A stretch of 64,000 bases of DNA from Clostridium transplantifaecale (lineage in GTDB: Bacteria; Bacillota; Clostridia; Lachnospirales; Lachnospiraceae). Below the pieces are notes generated by a model. That model did no database searches. It was not told where the DNA came from and saw only the letters and a list, made by a program, of their open reading frames with translations. Where the stretch lies: contig NZ_UYZY01000001.1 of NCBI RefSeq assembly GCF_900626075.1, positions 806,001 through 870,000 on the forward strand. Reading direction: 5' to 3'. The first letter of the stretch is position 1; each line of letters opens with the position of its first letter. Positions 1-9,283 of this stretch are shown here, piece by piece. Both the position numbers and the translations under genes were made by a program.

Positions 1-1086
1 ATTCCAGCCGATGCGGACCCGTCCGCCGGGGATATCAAACTCTTCCCTGTCACGTTCGAGGCTGCGCTCGGAAAATTCCGCAGTTCCCTCTCTCCTTTTA
101 AAACCGCTGACGCGCCATACGGGCTCATCCGTCCCCGGATTCCACCACATGCTGCAGCCTTTCCTGTCTTCATACTCCTCCCACTCATACAGGCAGTTCC
201 CGGGCAGAGTAATACGCAGATCACCGAAGGCATGTGTCACCGTCCCTTTGCGGTATCCGATTGGAAAGTCCGTCTCCATCTCCTCTGCATCCTCCCCGAT
301 GACAGGTTTTCTGCCGGCCAGTCCACAGATTTCACGGTAGGAAGACAGGGGCAGGGGGAGGCTGCGATCCAGTTCGGCCGCTCTTTCAAGACAGTCGAGA
401 ATCCTTTCATTACATTCCCTGTCCTCTTCACTTCTTTCGGATGGGACGAAACAGCAGTCTTCCCACAGGAAATGAATGGCGCAGTTGCGGTAATACAGGG
501 CGTCTTTTTCCTCGGTGTCCCATATAAAAAAGCGTTCCGCCAGCCAGCCGATGCCATGCTCCTCCACCTGTTCCGTCATTTTCTTTACATCAAAACGGCC
601 CATCGGCGTGATAACGCTGCCCTTTATCTCATCCGGCTGATACTGATCCAAATCCCAGCAGAGGCAGAAATTGCTGTACTCACCGCCGCGCTCCGCGCAG
701 TGTCTTTTCAGCGCATTGAGCCAGGGATAAAAATGTTCTCTCTTCATGCGCTCAAAATCACGGTGTCCATAGTATTCCGTATCATCCGACACCTCCAGGT
801 TTTTAAGCTCCTTTTTCTCCAGTTCATCCAGAAAGCGGACCGCCGCCGCATGGAATCCGGCCCCCGACGGTGTGGAGTAACATTCTCCTGAGATAAGCCA
901 CCGGCCCATCATGCCGCTTTCTTTCTTCCATTCCATCGTCAGTTCTCCCATGGGACAGAATGAAACTCTCAGCCAGCCGTCATTCACGGTCAGCCCATAT
1001 CCACTGTTCACAGACAGTTCCTTTATTTCATTGATAAGGAACTCTTTTTTTCCTGCTCTGGCAGTGAAGGTCAGTCCGATACTCAT
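1..1086 (-). CDS. Hypothetical protein, partial (runs off left edge)
   Basis: An open frame continues from ATG 1086 to the first base without a stop (about 362 codons visible), so the C-terminus lies outside the window. The start overlaps the stop of the upstream gene as ATGA, which suggests translational coupling in a two-gene operon. The protein is hydrophilic and rich in Trp, Glu and aromatic residues, with no signal peptide or membrane segment. I do not recognise a family. Its pairing with a TPR-containing protein suggests a soluble cytoplasmic partner, but no function can be given. Coding is supported by frame continuity, host-like codon use and the coupling. Confidence 0.75.
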   Translation of the reverse strand, partial: MSIGLTFTARAGKKEFLINEIKELSVNSGYGLTVNDGWLRVSFCPMGELTMEWKKESGMMGRWLISGECYSTPSGAGFHAAAVRFLDELEKKELKNLEVSDDTEYYGHRDFERMKREHFYPWLNALKRHCAERGGEYSNFCLCWDLDQYQPDEIKGSVITPMGRFDVKKMTEQVEEHGIGWLAERFFIWDTEEKDALYYRNCAIHFLWEDCCFVPSERSEEDRECNERILDCLERAAELDRSLPLPLSSYREICGLAGRKPVIGEDAEEMETDFPIGYRKGTVTHAFGDLRITLPGNCLYEWEEYEDRKGCSMWWNPGTDEPVWRVSGFKRREGTAEFSERSLERDREEFDIPGGRVRIGWN

Positions 1087-2531
1087 CTTCCGTCCTCTTT
1101 CCTGCTCAGGCCCACTCCGCTCACATCTCTCCGGAATGAGTGGAATGCCGCTTCCATCTTACGTCTGCTGAATACGGCCGCCGCCGCATCTAAAACCGGC
1201 CGTAAATCCCAGGCCACAAAATCCAGGTATCCATATTCCGTACCCGTAGCCCCGCCGGTAAATGTCACGGCATCTCCTGCTTTGTCCGTAATCTCTTTCT
1301 CTATGCTGTCCCGCAGTTCCAGAGCTTTGCTCCGCTCGTTCCGCTCTAATGGATAGAAGAAAAATCCCGGAACCGCGCCGTCCTGATGAAAATCTTCCAT
1401 AATTCTGTCATCACCGCTGAAATAACCACTTACCACCTCAGGGCAGGTAGTGACCCCCGCGAAGATGTCTTCTCTCAGGAACCATTCCTCTTTCTCACTT
1501 GGCTCCATCGTGTAACATGTATACCAGCCGCACAGTTCCTCGGCCGTGACGGCGCCCCGGCCGTCTATGTACTCCCTCAGATGATCCAGCCGGATCGGAT
1601 CGCCCTCTTTTGGTTCCCCGATTAAATCCAGATATCCGATATAACGGACTGCTGGTATTTCGCCGATTGCCTGATCCAGAAGAATCGCCATCATCGAATA
1701 GGCCTGGTTTTCATTTTCCTTTAAAAGGGGCAGCAGCTTTTCACAGAATATGGAAAGACCTATCTGCTTGTCGTCCAGTTCCTCAATCCAGACCAGAGCA
1801 TCCTCTGTGCCGGCTCCCTGTCCGTACATTCTCAGTTCAAAGCCTTTTGACGGCTGTCTTCCTATCCCGATATTCCAGTTCTCAAATAATTCTTCCGGCG
1901 CATGCTCTTTAAAATAAACGAGCTTTATCAGGCGTGACCGTTCTCCGTCCGGCGTTAGGAACAGTTCGCATTTTTCTCCGTTAAATCCCATCTCAAAGCA
2001 GATATTCTCAAAAGCCGGGGAAAGCAAATCGGCGCACATGCCGGCCACTTTTTCACCATGTTCCCTGCGCTTTATCATCTCGCGAAGTTCAGCTTCCCCT
2101 TCAAGAAACGAATCCCAGCCCTCCTTCACTCTCTGACGGAAGGGTTTCATGGATACAGGAATTGTGAGATTCCGCTCACATTCCTCAATAAAGTTTATCG
2201 TATCTTCATCTCCCGGGAGCGCCTCCAAAGCCTTTTCAAAGTAATATTTGGCCTTCTTATCCTGGTTTAAATAGTAGCATGCATAACCCATGCGGAAATT
2301 CCATCTGTGATCCGCGCCGAGTTCTTCCCCGACCGATTCCAGCAGACGGACCGCCTTCTTAAAAAGTCCGCTGTCTCCCTCACCGGCCAGGTTATTGCAG
2401 GCACAGGCCAACTCACTGATCAGGACCGGGGTCTGCTCTTTCTCGGGAAGAGCCTCTATAAAGTCTATAATTTTCTGATATTCTTCATTTTGATTCCATT
2501 CATTAAGCTGGCGTAAAAAAATCTGATCCAT
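1083..2531 (-). CDS. TPR-containing hypothetical protein
   Basis: About 482 aa. The frame extends to 2585, but GGAGG lies 9-10 nt before ATG 2531 (protein begins MDQIFLRQLNEW), so I prefer that start. Residues 1-120 form helical repeats resembling TPR, including a YYLNQDKKAKYYFEKALEAL helix pair. The rest is a globular region ending in YGYLDFVAWDLRPVLDAAAA. No transmembrane helix or known catalytic motif is visible. The stop codon overlaps the start of the next leftward gene, so both are probably made from one transcript. Function unknown; TPRs suggest protein-protein contacts. Confidence 0.8.
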   Translation of the reverse strand: MDQIFLRQLNEWNQNEEYQKIIDFIEALPEKEQTPVLISELACACNNLAGEGDSGLFKKAVRLLESVGEELGADHRWNFRMGYACYYLNQDKKAKYYFEKALEALPGDEDTINFIEECERNLTIPVSMKPFRQRVKEGWDSFLEGEAELREMIKRREHGEKVAGMCADLLSPAFENICFEMGFNGEKCELFLTPDGERSRLIKLVYFKEHAPEELFENWNIGIGRQPSKGFELRMYGQGAGTEDALVWIEELDDKQIGLSIFCEKLLPLLKENENQAYSMMAILLDQAIGEIPAVRYIGYLDLIGEPKEGDPIRLDHLREYIDGRGAVTAEELCGWYTCYTMEPSEKEEWFLREDIFAGVTTCPEVVSGYFSGDDRIMEDFHQDGAVPGFFFYPLERNERSKALELRDSIEKEITDKAGDAVTFTGGATGTEYGYLDFVAWDLRPVLDAAAAVFSRRKMEAAFHSFRRDVSGVGLSRKEDGR

Positions 2532-2878
2532 GTTATGCGGCCTCCGTATCCGCTGGGTTTCGTTGGTGCGGCAATCTGACTTCATTATACTGAATCAGAG
2601 GGGATTTTTCAAGAGGGGCGAGATCTGGCCGAATAACGAATGTATTACCGGACGTGTGGGAAACAGAAATGAAAAAGATGCCGATTGTATAATTTTTGTG
2701 CAACAGGAGGCACAGAAGAAATGGTGCGCCCGCTGCGCAAGGGTAAGCCCTGCCGGTTTGTCGAATGTTACTGAACTTTATCAAATAATGTAAAACATTC
2801 CTGACAGACTTCATGCTATACTATCGCTATAAGACAAGCGCGCGCCTTAAAAAAGAGACATGAAAAAGAGGTTTGACA

Positions 2879-3079
2879 GTGAAAATAGGGAACCAACTAC
2901 AGGTAATCATGGACAAGAGAAATTTGACTTACCGGCAACTTGAACGAATGACCGGCATATCGCATACGACGCTTAACAAGATTGCGATCGGAGATACTTC
3001 TCCAACTCAAAATACGATGATATCGATCGCTAAAGGGTTGCGTATGGATGTGACCGAAATATTTGATTTAAAGTATTAA
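2879..3079 (+). CDS. Small XRE-family transcriptional regulator
   Basis: A 66-aa protein that is almost entirely one Cro/CI-type helix-turn-helix (LTYRQLERMTGISHTTLNKI, then a second helix pair ending in EIFDLKY). A TTG at 2873 is in frame, but AGAGG at 2866-2870 is correctly spaced for GTG 2879, giving MKIGNQLQVIMDK. Single-domain XRE proteins of this size act as dimeric DNA-binding repressors. The TAA stop forms part of an AAGGAG site for an 18-codon ORF starting 11 nt later. The regulon is unknown. Confidence 0.85.
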   Translation: MKIGNQLQVIMDKRNLTYRQLERMTGISHTTLNKIAIGDTSPTQNTMISIAKGLRMDVTEIFDLKY

Positions 3080-3089
3080 GGAGATACGA

Positions 3090-3146
3090 ATGAAAACGGA
3101 CTTCGTGAAAGCGATCTTCCTGATGATACCGATGATGGTAAGATAG
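3090..3146 (+). CDS. Candidate 18-aa hydrophobic peptide after XRE gene
   Basis: ATG 3090 follows AAGGAG (overlapping the XRE stop) at about 6 nt and opens an 18-codon frame, MKTDFVKAIFLMIPMMVR, ending in TAG. It is hydrophobic and Met-rich. It may be a real microprotein co-translated with the regulator, or the stub of a decayed downstream gene, since no frame continues it. The ribosome binding site is the only positive evidence. Confidence 0.35.
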   Translation: MKTDFVKAIFLMIPMMVR

Positions 3147-3279
3147 CTGTGTCAATGAATCAACAGTCCCGGCAATACTTTGTATCCTTACCCAGTCCCG
3201 CCTGATACAGTTTTCCCCCCTTTGAGCGCTAATCAGGCAAGCGGGCAAGCCCGGATACGTATGGCGTATTGCACTTTGA

Positions 3280-3303
3280 GGCATAGCCAGTTTTGGCTAT
3301 GCC
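3280..3303. terminator. Perfect 9-bp inverted repeat, possible terminator
   Basis: GGCATAGCC, a 6-nt AGTTTT loop, then GGCTATGCC. It lies between the XRE gene (+) and the methyltransferase (-), where transcription converges. The following bases are A/T-rich but have no clean T-run, so termination is plausible but not certain. The rest of the 3147-3346 gap shows nothing further. Confidence 0.4.
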
Positions 3304-3346
3304 ATTTAAATTTAAGGCGGTAAGTTGAGCGCAATTTCTTTTCCTC

Positions 3347-4129
3347 TCAGGGTTTCCGGGCAAGCTCTAAATCAATTGTATCAAATAGGGTGATTGTGCC
3401 GCCCGAATGATGAATGGCCCGTTCTATTTCCGAAAAGAATTTTCTTCTTTTCTGTTCTTCAATCGCAATATGGTCGGAATACGTGCCAAGAAGGGCGGTG
3501 TATTCTTCCGCCGTAAAAACCCTTGTCCTGTGATAGAGCCGACAGCTTATATCGGTAAATCCGTATTTTAGCGCCGTTTCTGCACTCCTCCGCGCATCTT
3601 CCTCCCGGTACTCGCCGGGGCTTGAGGAACCGGGCATGTATAGCGAGTAGATTTGTTGGAGTGTTTCCCCGAGTCCTCCCCTGCCTTTCTCTATGTATGG
3701 ATGGTTAGCAAACCGGGCAAATGCGCCCCCGCTTCTCAGTATATCATAGACCTTCGCATATCCCGTCTCTTCCGGGATCCAGTGAAATGCGGATGCGCAG
3801 TATACAAGATCGCAGGAATTACTTTCACAGTTAAAATCTTCGAATTTAGCCGTTACAACTGAAAAATCGGAAAATCCCCTGAATTTATGACGGCACAGCT
3901 CCGCCAAATTGCCTCCGCATTCCACGGCAGTCACTTTGCATCCTTTCATTAGAACCGGCAAGGTCGCCTGCCCTCCTCCAATTCCAATTTCCACAACACG
4001 GCTCGACCGATCGATTGTAATATACTTCCAAATATCCTCATATAACTCCGGAACATATCCCGGACGCATTTTTTCATACTTTTCAGCTTCCAAATCAAAT
4101 GTCCATTGAAGCCCGCTTCTTAACGCCAT
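3347..4129 (-). CDS. Class I SAM-dependent methyltransferase
   Basis: 260 aa. Motif I is VVEIGIGGG near residue 45, followed by the acidic VTAVECGGN strand end and a Methyltransf_11-like core including SCDLVYCASAFHWI, a His-Trp variant often seen in small-molecule methyltransferases. It probably transfers a methyl group from S-adenosylmethionine to an unidentified substrate in the cytoplasm. It begins 17 nt after kdpE on the same strand, so it is probably the last gene of the kdpDE transcript, although no role in potassium transport is known for it. Confidence 0.85.
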   Translation of the reverse strand: MALRSGLQWTFDLEAEKYEKMRPGYVPELYEDIWKYITIDRSSRVVEIGIGGGQATLPVLMKGCKVTAVECGGNLAELCRHKFRGFSDFSVVTAKFEDFNCESNSCDLVYCASAFHWIPEETGYAKVYDILRSGGAFARFANHPYIEKGRGGLGETLQQIYSLYMPGSSSPGEYREEDARRSAETALKYGFTDISCRLYHRTRVFTAEEYTALLGTYSDHIAIEEQKRRKFFSEIERAIHHSGGTITLFDTIDLELARKP

Positions 4130-4146
4130 AACTCTCCGTTCCTTCC

Positions 4147-4842
4147 CTAGACCTTCAGCATCCTGTACCCCACTCCGATATGCGTCTGGATATACTGGGG
4201 ATTGGATGGATCTGCCTCAATCTTCTTTCTTAATGTCGCCATAAATACTCTCAGAGACGCCACATCGTTATCCCAGGCGCTTCCCCATATTTCTTTTGTA
4301 ATATAGGTATGCGTCAGAACTTTGCCTTCATTTTTCGCCAGCAGGCAGAGCAGTTTATATTCAATTGGAGTCAGATGAAGCTCCTCCTTTTTCAGGGTAA
4401 CGGTTCCTGCCGCATAATTGATTTCCATATCTCCGTTTGTGAAGACAGAAACCGGCGTCGAACCGTTTCCTGAGTCGTTCAGCCTGCGGAAGGTGACGCG
4501 CAGGCGGGCCAGCAGCTCTTCCACGGAAAAGGGCTTTGTCAGATAGTCGTCCGCTCCCGCGTCCAGAGCGTCGATTTTATCTGTATCTTCGCTTCTGGCG
4601 CTGAGTACGATGATGGGCGTCTTGGCCCAGGAACGAATCTTGTGTATAATATCAATCCCGTCCATATCGGGAAGTCCCAAATCCAGCAAAACCACGTCTG
4701 GATTATAGGAAACCGCCTCTGTTATGGCCGTCTCCCCCGTCGCAGCGGTCCGGAACCGGTACTGATGTGTCTCCAGCGTTGTGGTGATGAGATTTCTGAC
4801 GGCAGCATCGTCTTCCACTACCAAAATTAACGGTTTATTCAT
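4147..4842 (-). CDS. kdpE: KdpE response regulator
   Basis: 231 aa, full length for an OmpR/PhoB-type regulator. The receiver domain has acidic residues in VVEDDAA, the phospho-acceptor in VVLLDLGLPDMDG (about D53) and the KPF switch lysine. The C-terminal winged helix carries LTPIEYKLLCLLAKNEGKVL and ends VGYRMLKV. Its start overlaps the end of kdpD by 8 nt, showing coupling. It is expected to be phosphorylated by KdpD when K+ is low and to activate kdp transcription. Candidate sites are the ATCTTAAT boxes upstream of the kdp transcripts. Confidence 0.96.
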   Translation of the reverse strand: MNKPLILVVEDDAAVRNLITTTLETHQYRFRTAATGETAITEAVSYNPDVVLLDLGLPDMDGIDIIHKIRSWAKTPIIVLSARSEDTDKIDALDAGADDYLTKPFSVEELLARLRVTFRRLNDSGNGSTPVSVFTNGDMEINYAAGTVTLKKEELHLTPIEYKLLCLLAKNEGKVLTHTYITKEIWGSAWDNDVASLRVFMATLRKKIEADPSNPQYIQTHIGVGYRMLKV

Positions 4843-7525
4843 GCAGTGTTACCTCCTCAAGTGGTAAAGTAAATGTAAAGACAGCTCCATGGGGCACATT
4901 GTCCGTGGCCGTAATTGTCCCTCCGTGTGCCGTAATAATTGATTTGCAGAGAGCCAGGCCAAGGCCGAGGCTGCGGCGGCTGTCGGCCACCTTTGTTCCT
5001 GCGGTATAGAACATATCAAAGATATGTTTTTTAGCCTCTCCGGAGATACCTTCGCCCGTATCCGCTACGGTCACGACGGCGGCTCCCCCTTCCTTTTTGG
5101 ATTCAACCGTTACCTCTGAACCCTGAGGCGTGTATTTAATGGCGTTATCGACCAGATTGATAATTACCTGCATAATCAGCCTCGCATCCGCCCTCACCAG
5201 CAGGAGGGAATCATCCGATAACACCCGGATATTGTGTTCAGCCCGTCTTCGATCCGTGTGGCGCAGGGCCTCTGCAATAATCTCATCGAGGAGTTCTGCC
5301 GTCAGCCGCAGTTTCATCGTTCCGTCTTCAATTCTTGTAACCGACAGCAGGTTTTCCACCAGATTAATAAGCCAGAGGGAATCATCATAAATATCCTCAT
5401 AGAGCCTTAACCGTTTCTCCCTGTCAATGCAGTCCTCACTGGAAAGCAGGATTCCCGCATTTCCGGATATCGAGGTCAGGGGCGTCCTCAGGTCATGTGA
5501 AATGGAGCGCAGCAGATTGGCCCGGAGCTGTTCATTCTTCGCCATCAGCGCGGCTGCCTCCCTCTCCTTTGACACCTTATCATTCCTAAGCGCCAGGGCA
5601 CATTCCCCCAGAATTGAAAGCATGATGCTGTTCTCAAATGCATCGAGAGGCTCCCCGTCTATAGCGATTCCCACGACTCCGAATACCTCCTGCGACATCC
5701 GCACGGACAGATAGAGGCACCTGGCATTTCCCAATGTCCCGGTTGTCGCGCCCGCGCGCTTATTATTGTGGAAAACCCAGGCTGCCACTGCCCGCTCATT
5801 TTCATCGGTATAGGCCGACAGCGGGGTTTCACTGTGGACGGCAAAGAGCTGCGGGGCTGCCAGACCACCATTCCGGATTCTGTAGAACAGAATATCCCGG
5901 TTCAGCAGCTTTGTCAACTGGTTGCATGTCACGGAAATCATCCCTGTCAGATCCTTTTCATTGCCGAGCGCCCGGTTTGTGTCAAACAACACCCTGGTCC
6001 TATAGGCTGTCTCGGCGGCCTGACGCGCCTGACGCTGAATCTTGACCGCCAGGGAACTGGTCAGAAATGCCGCTATAAACATAATCGGAAAGGTGGCAAG
6101 ATACTTTGGGTCATAAGCGTTAAACGTAAATCTGGGCGCTGTGAACAGAAAGTTAAAAAGCAGGACGCTGATCACGGAGCTAATCAGGCTGTACAGCCGG
6201 TGTGATGTGACAACCGCGGTCACCAGCACGCCGAGAATATAGATGGTTATAATATTAGCCTCGCTGAACTGAAGCAGGTCGAACAGATAACTGACCGCCG
6301 TAGCGGACGCAAGCACCAGGAGGCTCTTTGCAACCTCAGCCATGGAAAGCTTCTGTTTCTTTGTAAAATGGGGCCGCGCCCGGTAAGACAGGGCAATCTG
6401 ATCCGGAATAATATAGATATCCAGATTAGGGGCTATCCTGGTAATCCTCTCGGTTAGCGGCGGTGGCCCCAATAAAAAACTGCGGCGCGTGCTGCTTCTG
6501 CCGAGTACAATTTTCGATACGCCGGACAGGCGGGCAAATTCGGAAATCTGAAAAGCGATGTCCTCCCCGTATACGGTTTCAATCGCTGCCCCGAGCTGCT
6601 CCGCAAGGCGGGCGTTCTGCCTGAGCCTCTCCTTATTTTCCTCGGAGGAGGATGCAAAATCCGGCGTTTCCACGAACACAGCCGTAAAACTCCCCTTAAA
6701 TGCCGCCGCCATCCTGGCCGCAGTGCGGATAATTTTCGCATTAGTCGGCGAACCCGACAGACATACCAGAATGTGCTCATCGGCAAGGCTCCTGTTCACC
6801 TTCCCTCCCGACTGCTCCGACATCCGGTTGACCCGGTCCGCACACCGGCGCAGCGCAATTTCCCTCAGCGCAACGAGATTCTCCACTGAAAAGAAATTTC
6901 CCAGCGCCTTTTCGGCCTGCTCTTTCCGGTAAACCTTACCCTCTTTCAGGCGTTCAATCAGTTCACCCGGCTCAATATCCACAAGCTCCACCTGCTCCGC
7001 ATTGTCAAATACAGAATCCGGGATTCTCTCCCTCACCGTAATGCCCGTGATGGAGGCGACAAGGTCGTTAAGGCTCTCAATATGCTGGACGTTGATTGTT
7101 GTGTAGACGTCGATGCCGTTATTGAGCAGTTCCCTCACATCCTGGTACCGTTTCCGGTGGCGGCATCCCTCCGCGTTAGTGTGCGCCAGCTCATCTACCA
7201 GAATCAGCTGCGGTTTTCTCGCTATGGCCGCGTCCAGGTCAAACTCCTGCAGCGTAATGCCGCCGTGGCGGATTCTTTTGGCCGGCAGAAGCTCCAGCCC
7301 ATTTAGCAGCCGGGCGGTCTGAGGGCGTGCATGAGGTTCCACATAACCGGCAGCTACATCAATGCCGCGCCGTTTTGCCTCATGGGCGGCCTGCAGCATC
7401 GCATATGTTTTGCCCACCCCTGCTGCATATCCAAAAAATATTTTCAGGCTGCCCCTGCTTTTTGCCTCTTCCTCGTTCTTAATCCGGCGTAAAAATTCCT
7501 CGGGGCTGCTTCTGTTTTCTTCCAT
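4835..7525 (-). CDS. kdpD: KdpD osmosensitive K+ channel histidine kinase
   Basis: About 896 aa from ATG 7525, which has AGAGGTGA at good spacing. An in-frame ATG at 7573 would add 16 residues, and both starts read MEENR. Domains in order: KdpD N-terminal domain with Walker A (GYAAGVGKTYAM), Usp-like domain (HILVCLSGSPTNAKIIRTAA), four closely spaced membrane helices, GAF-like region, HisKA with SISHDLRTPLTS, and HATPase with N-box (NLVDNAIKYTP), ADTGEGI and LGLGLALCKS. It is a membrane sensor kinase that responds to low K+/osmotic stress and phosphorylates KdpE. It has its own promoter, separate from kdpFABC. Confidence 0.96.
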   Translation of the reverse strand: MEENRSSPEEFLRRIKNEEEAKSRGSLKIFFGYAAGVGKTYAMLQAAHEAKRRGIDVAAGYVEPHARPQTARLLNGLELLPAKRIRHGGITLQEFDLDAAIARKPQLILVDELAHTNAEGCRHRKRYQDVRELLNNGIDVYTTINVQHIESLNDLVASITGITVRERIPDSVFDNAEQVELVDIEPGELIERLKEGKVYRKEQAEKALGNFFSVENLVALREIALRRCADRVNRMSEQSGGKVNRSLADEHILVCLSGSPTNAKIIRTAARMAAAFKGSFTAVFVETPDFASSSEENKERLRQNARLAEQLGAAIETVYGEDIAFQISEFARLSGVSKIVLGRSSTRRSFLLGPPPLTERITRIAPNLDIYIIPDQIALSYRARPHFTKKQKLSMAEVAKSLLVLASATAVSYLFDLLQFSEANIITIYILGVLVTAVVTSHRLYSLISSVISVLLFNFLFTAPRFTFNAYDPKYLATFPIMFIAAFLTSSLAVKIQRQARQAAETAYRTRVLFDTNRALGNEKDLTGMISVTCNQLTKLLNRDILFYRIRNGGLAAPQLFAVHSETPLSAYTDENERAVAAWVFHNNKRAGATTGTLGNARCLYLSVRMSQEVFGVVGIAIDGEPLDAFENSIMLSILGECALALRNDKVSKEREAAALMAKNEQLRANLLRSISHDLRTPLTSISGNAGILLSSEDCIDREKRLRLYEDIYDDSLWLINLVENLLSVTRIEDGTMKLRLTAELLDEIIAEALRHTDRRRAEHNIRVLSDDSLLLVRADARLIMQVIINLVDNAIKYTPQGSEVTVESKKEGGAAVVTVADTGEGISGEAKKHIFDMFYTAGTKVADSRRSLGLGLALCKSIITAHGGTITATDNVPHGAVFTFTLPLEEVTLHE

Positions 7526-7599
7526 AAAAATCACCTCTGTCTGTGAGAATATACCGTAACGATTCTCTTCCATTCATTTCCTTCATCCTAATCGGTTAC

Positions 7600-7667
7600 A
7601 GTATATCAGACTATTTTTAAAAGACGTATAAGGAAATAAGCGGATGGTATTAAGATTGCATTAAGAT
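7600..7667 (-). promoter_or_regulatory. kdpDE promoter with tandem KdpE-type boxes
   Basis: On the minus strand two ATCTTAAT boxes (7660-7667 and 7649-7656) repeat with an 11-bp period, as expected for a PhoB/OmpR-family dimer. Exactly 43 bp after the second box lies TATACT (7600-7605), a near-consensus -10. The same box-to--10 spacing occurs at the two promoters upstream of kdpF/kdpA. Assignment to KdpE is inference from position and family. Confidence 0.65.
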
Positions 7668-7727
7668 TTCCCCCAGCGCCACAGCTTAATCCCGTAAAAA
7701 CGGCGTTTTGGGAAACCGGTGACAAAA

Positions 7728-7764
7728 AATCCCTCCGGGGATCCTTATATCCGCCGGAGGGATT
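7728..7764 (-). terminator. Intrinsic terminator after MATE gene
   Basis: An 11-bp stem (7728-7738 with 7754-7764, AATCCCTCCGG core) is followed on the minus strand by a run of Ts (As at 7724-7729 on the plus strand). It separates the MATE gene from the kdpDE promoter. Confidence 0.85.
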
Positions 7765-7797
7765 CATTCTCATTCGCTGTCCCTTCCTCCGCTCTCT

Positions 7798-9138
7798 TTA
7801 CTTCTCCTGAACCTGTTCGAAGGAACTTCCATACTTTTTATATACATAAATATCAAAAATAATCATGCAGGTCCATCCCAATGTCGTTCCTACGGCAACC
7901 GATTTCAGTCCAATATCCGCAATCAGGCTGTAAGTAAGTATAATCCGGATCGGCATCTGGATCAGGGTACCCATAAGCGTAAATTTCAGTTTTCCTATAC
8001 CTCTGAAATATCCCTGGAAACTGTATGTGATTCCCGCCATAAAATAAAAGCAGGCCATCGGACGCAGATAGGCAAGGCCGATTGCAATGGCATTCGTCTC
8101 ACTGGGTTTCAGGAAAATCTCAAACAGCGGCCGTCCGGCAAACAGAATAGCAAATGTGACAAAAACCGTATAAGTGACGGCTATCACCATTGTAATCTTA
8201 AATGCCTTCGGAATGCGGTCGTATTTCCTGCCGCCCTTGTTCTGGGCCGAAAAAGTGGTTACCGACGAAGCAATACTGCTCCCGGGCGCCAGCACATAGC
8301 TGTCTATGATGGATGCCGCATTAAAGGCTGCAATCGCATCCACTCCCAGGGTATTGACCCCCGACTGCACCAGTAAACGGCCGAGATAAAGCATGGTCTG
8401 CTGAAGGGCTGAAACTGAGCTGTAATTCACGGTGCTTTTCAAAAGTTGGAGATCAATCCGTATTTCCGAAGGCTTCAGGCACAGGGCAGGCACTTTCCTG
8501 TAGATATAAATAAGCAGCGCCACCGATGAAACCGCCTCCGAAATCACGGTGGCATAGGCCGCCCCCAGAACTCCCAGCTGAAGGTTCCTGATAAAATAGA
8601 CATCCAGGAAGATATTAATTGCCGTGCTGAACATCAAAACATAGAGCGATGTTTTTGAATCCCCGGTCGCTCGCAGGGCCGCCGCCAGGATATTATAAAG
8701 AAACGTAAAGATAAGCCCTCCGGAAATCACCCTCAGATACCTTGCCGCCAAAGCGGAAATTTCCACAGGAGTCCGTGTGAGCCGTATGAAAAAATCACTT
8801 CCGGCGTAAAACAATACCGTCAATACAACGGTCAGAATCAGTCCGGCGCCAAGCGAGGTGGACAGCTCTTCCCTGAGCCTCTTATAATTCTTAGCGCCAA
8901 AGTATTCCGCCATCAAAATGGATGCTCCCATCGTGATTCCGGCAATCATAAAAATCAGAATATTCATAATCGGCCCGGCCGCCCCAATCGCCGCCAGCGC
9001 CTCTTTCCCTTTAAACTGCCCCACCACTACGGAATCCACCGTGTGGTAAAGCTGCTGTAACAAATCACTGAATATAAGCGGCACCGAATACAGTAACAGG
9101 TGTTTCGTAATATTCCCTTCCGTCATATCCCGAGTCAT
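7798..9138 (-). CDS. MATE-family efflux transporter
   Basis: 446 aa from ATG 9138 (AAGAAGG 7 nt upstream; the frame reaches 9174 but without a ribosome binding site). Twelve hydrophobic segments in two halves, beginning MTRDMTEGNITKHLLLYSVP, which is typical of the NorM/DinF-like MATE branch, with the conserved DSVVVGQF segment in helix 2. It probably exports organic cations or drugs in exchange for Na+ or H+. It lies between kdpC and kdpD, which are normally adjacent, and has its own terminator, so it is an insertion into the kdp locus rather than a functional part of it. Confidence 0.9.
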   Translation of the reverse strand: MTRDMTEGNITKHLLLYSVPLIFSDLLQQLYHTVDSVVVGQFKGKEALAAIGAAGPIMNILIFMIAGITMGASILMAEYFGAKNYKRLREELSTSLGAGLILTVVLTVLFYAGSDFFIRLTRTPVEISALAARYLRVISGGLIFTFLYNILAAALRATGDSKTSLYVLMFSTAINIFLDVYFIRNLQLGVLGAAYATVISEAVSSVALLIYIYRKVPALCLKPSEIRIDLQLLKSTVNYSSVSALQQTMLYLGRLLVQSGVNTLGVDAIAAFNAASIIDSYVLAPGSSIASSVTTFSAQNKGGRKYDRIPKAFKITMVIAVTYTVFVTFAILFAGRPLFEIFLKPSETNAIAIGLAYLRPMACFYFMAGITYSFQGYFRGIGKLKFTLMGTLIQMPIRIILTYSLIADIGLKSVAVGTTLGWTCMIIFDIYVYKKYGSSFEQVQEK

Positions 9139-9283
9139 CGCAAAACCTTCTTTCTCATTCGAACGCGATGACAATTATATTCCCTGCTGCACCATGTGTC
9201 AATAACATATCATCGAAAAGAAATAGGTCATAGACAGAACGGAAATTGGGGGATTTTCCACTCTTTCCATCCCGCCAGCATCC

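Noticed and set aside
11..1171. Plus-strand frames at the left edge
   Set aside because: They lie opposite the continuous minus-strand frame 1086 to 1, which has coupled translation and host codon use.
3030..3284. 84-aa minus-strand frame over the XRE gene end
   Set aside because: Overlaps the XRE coding end in antisense, lacks a ribosome site and has no domain resemblance.
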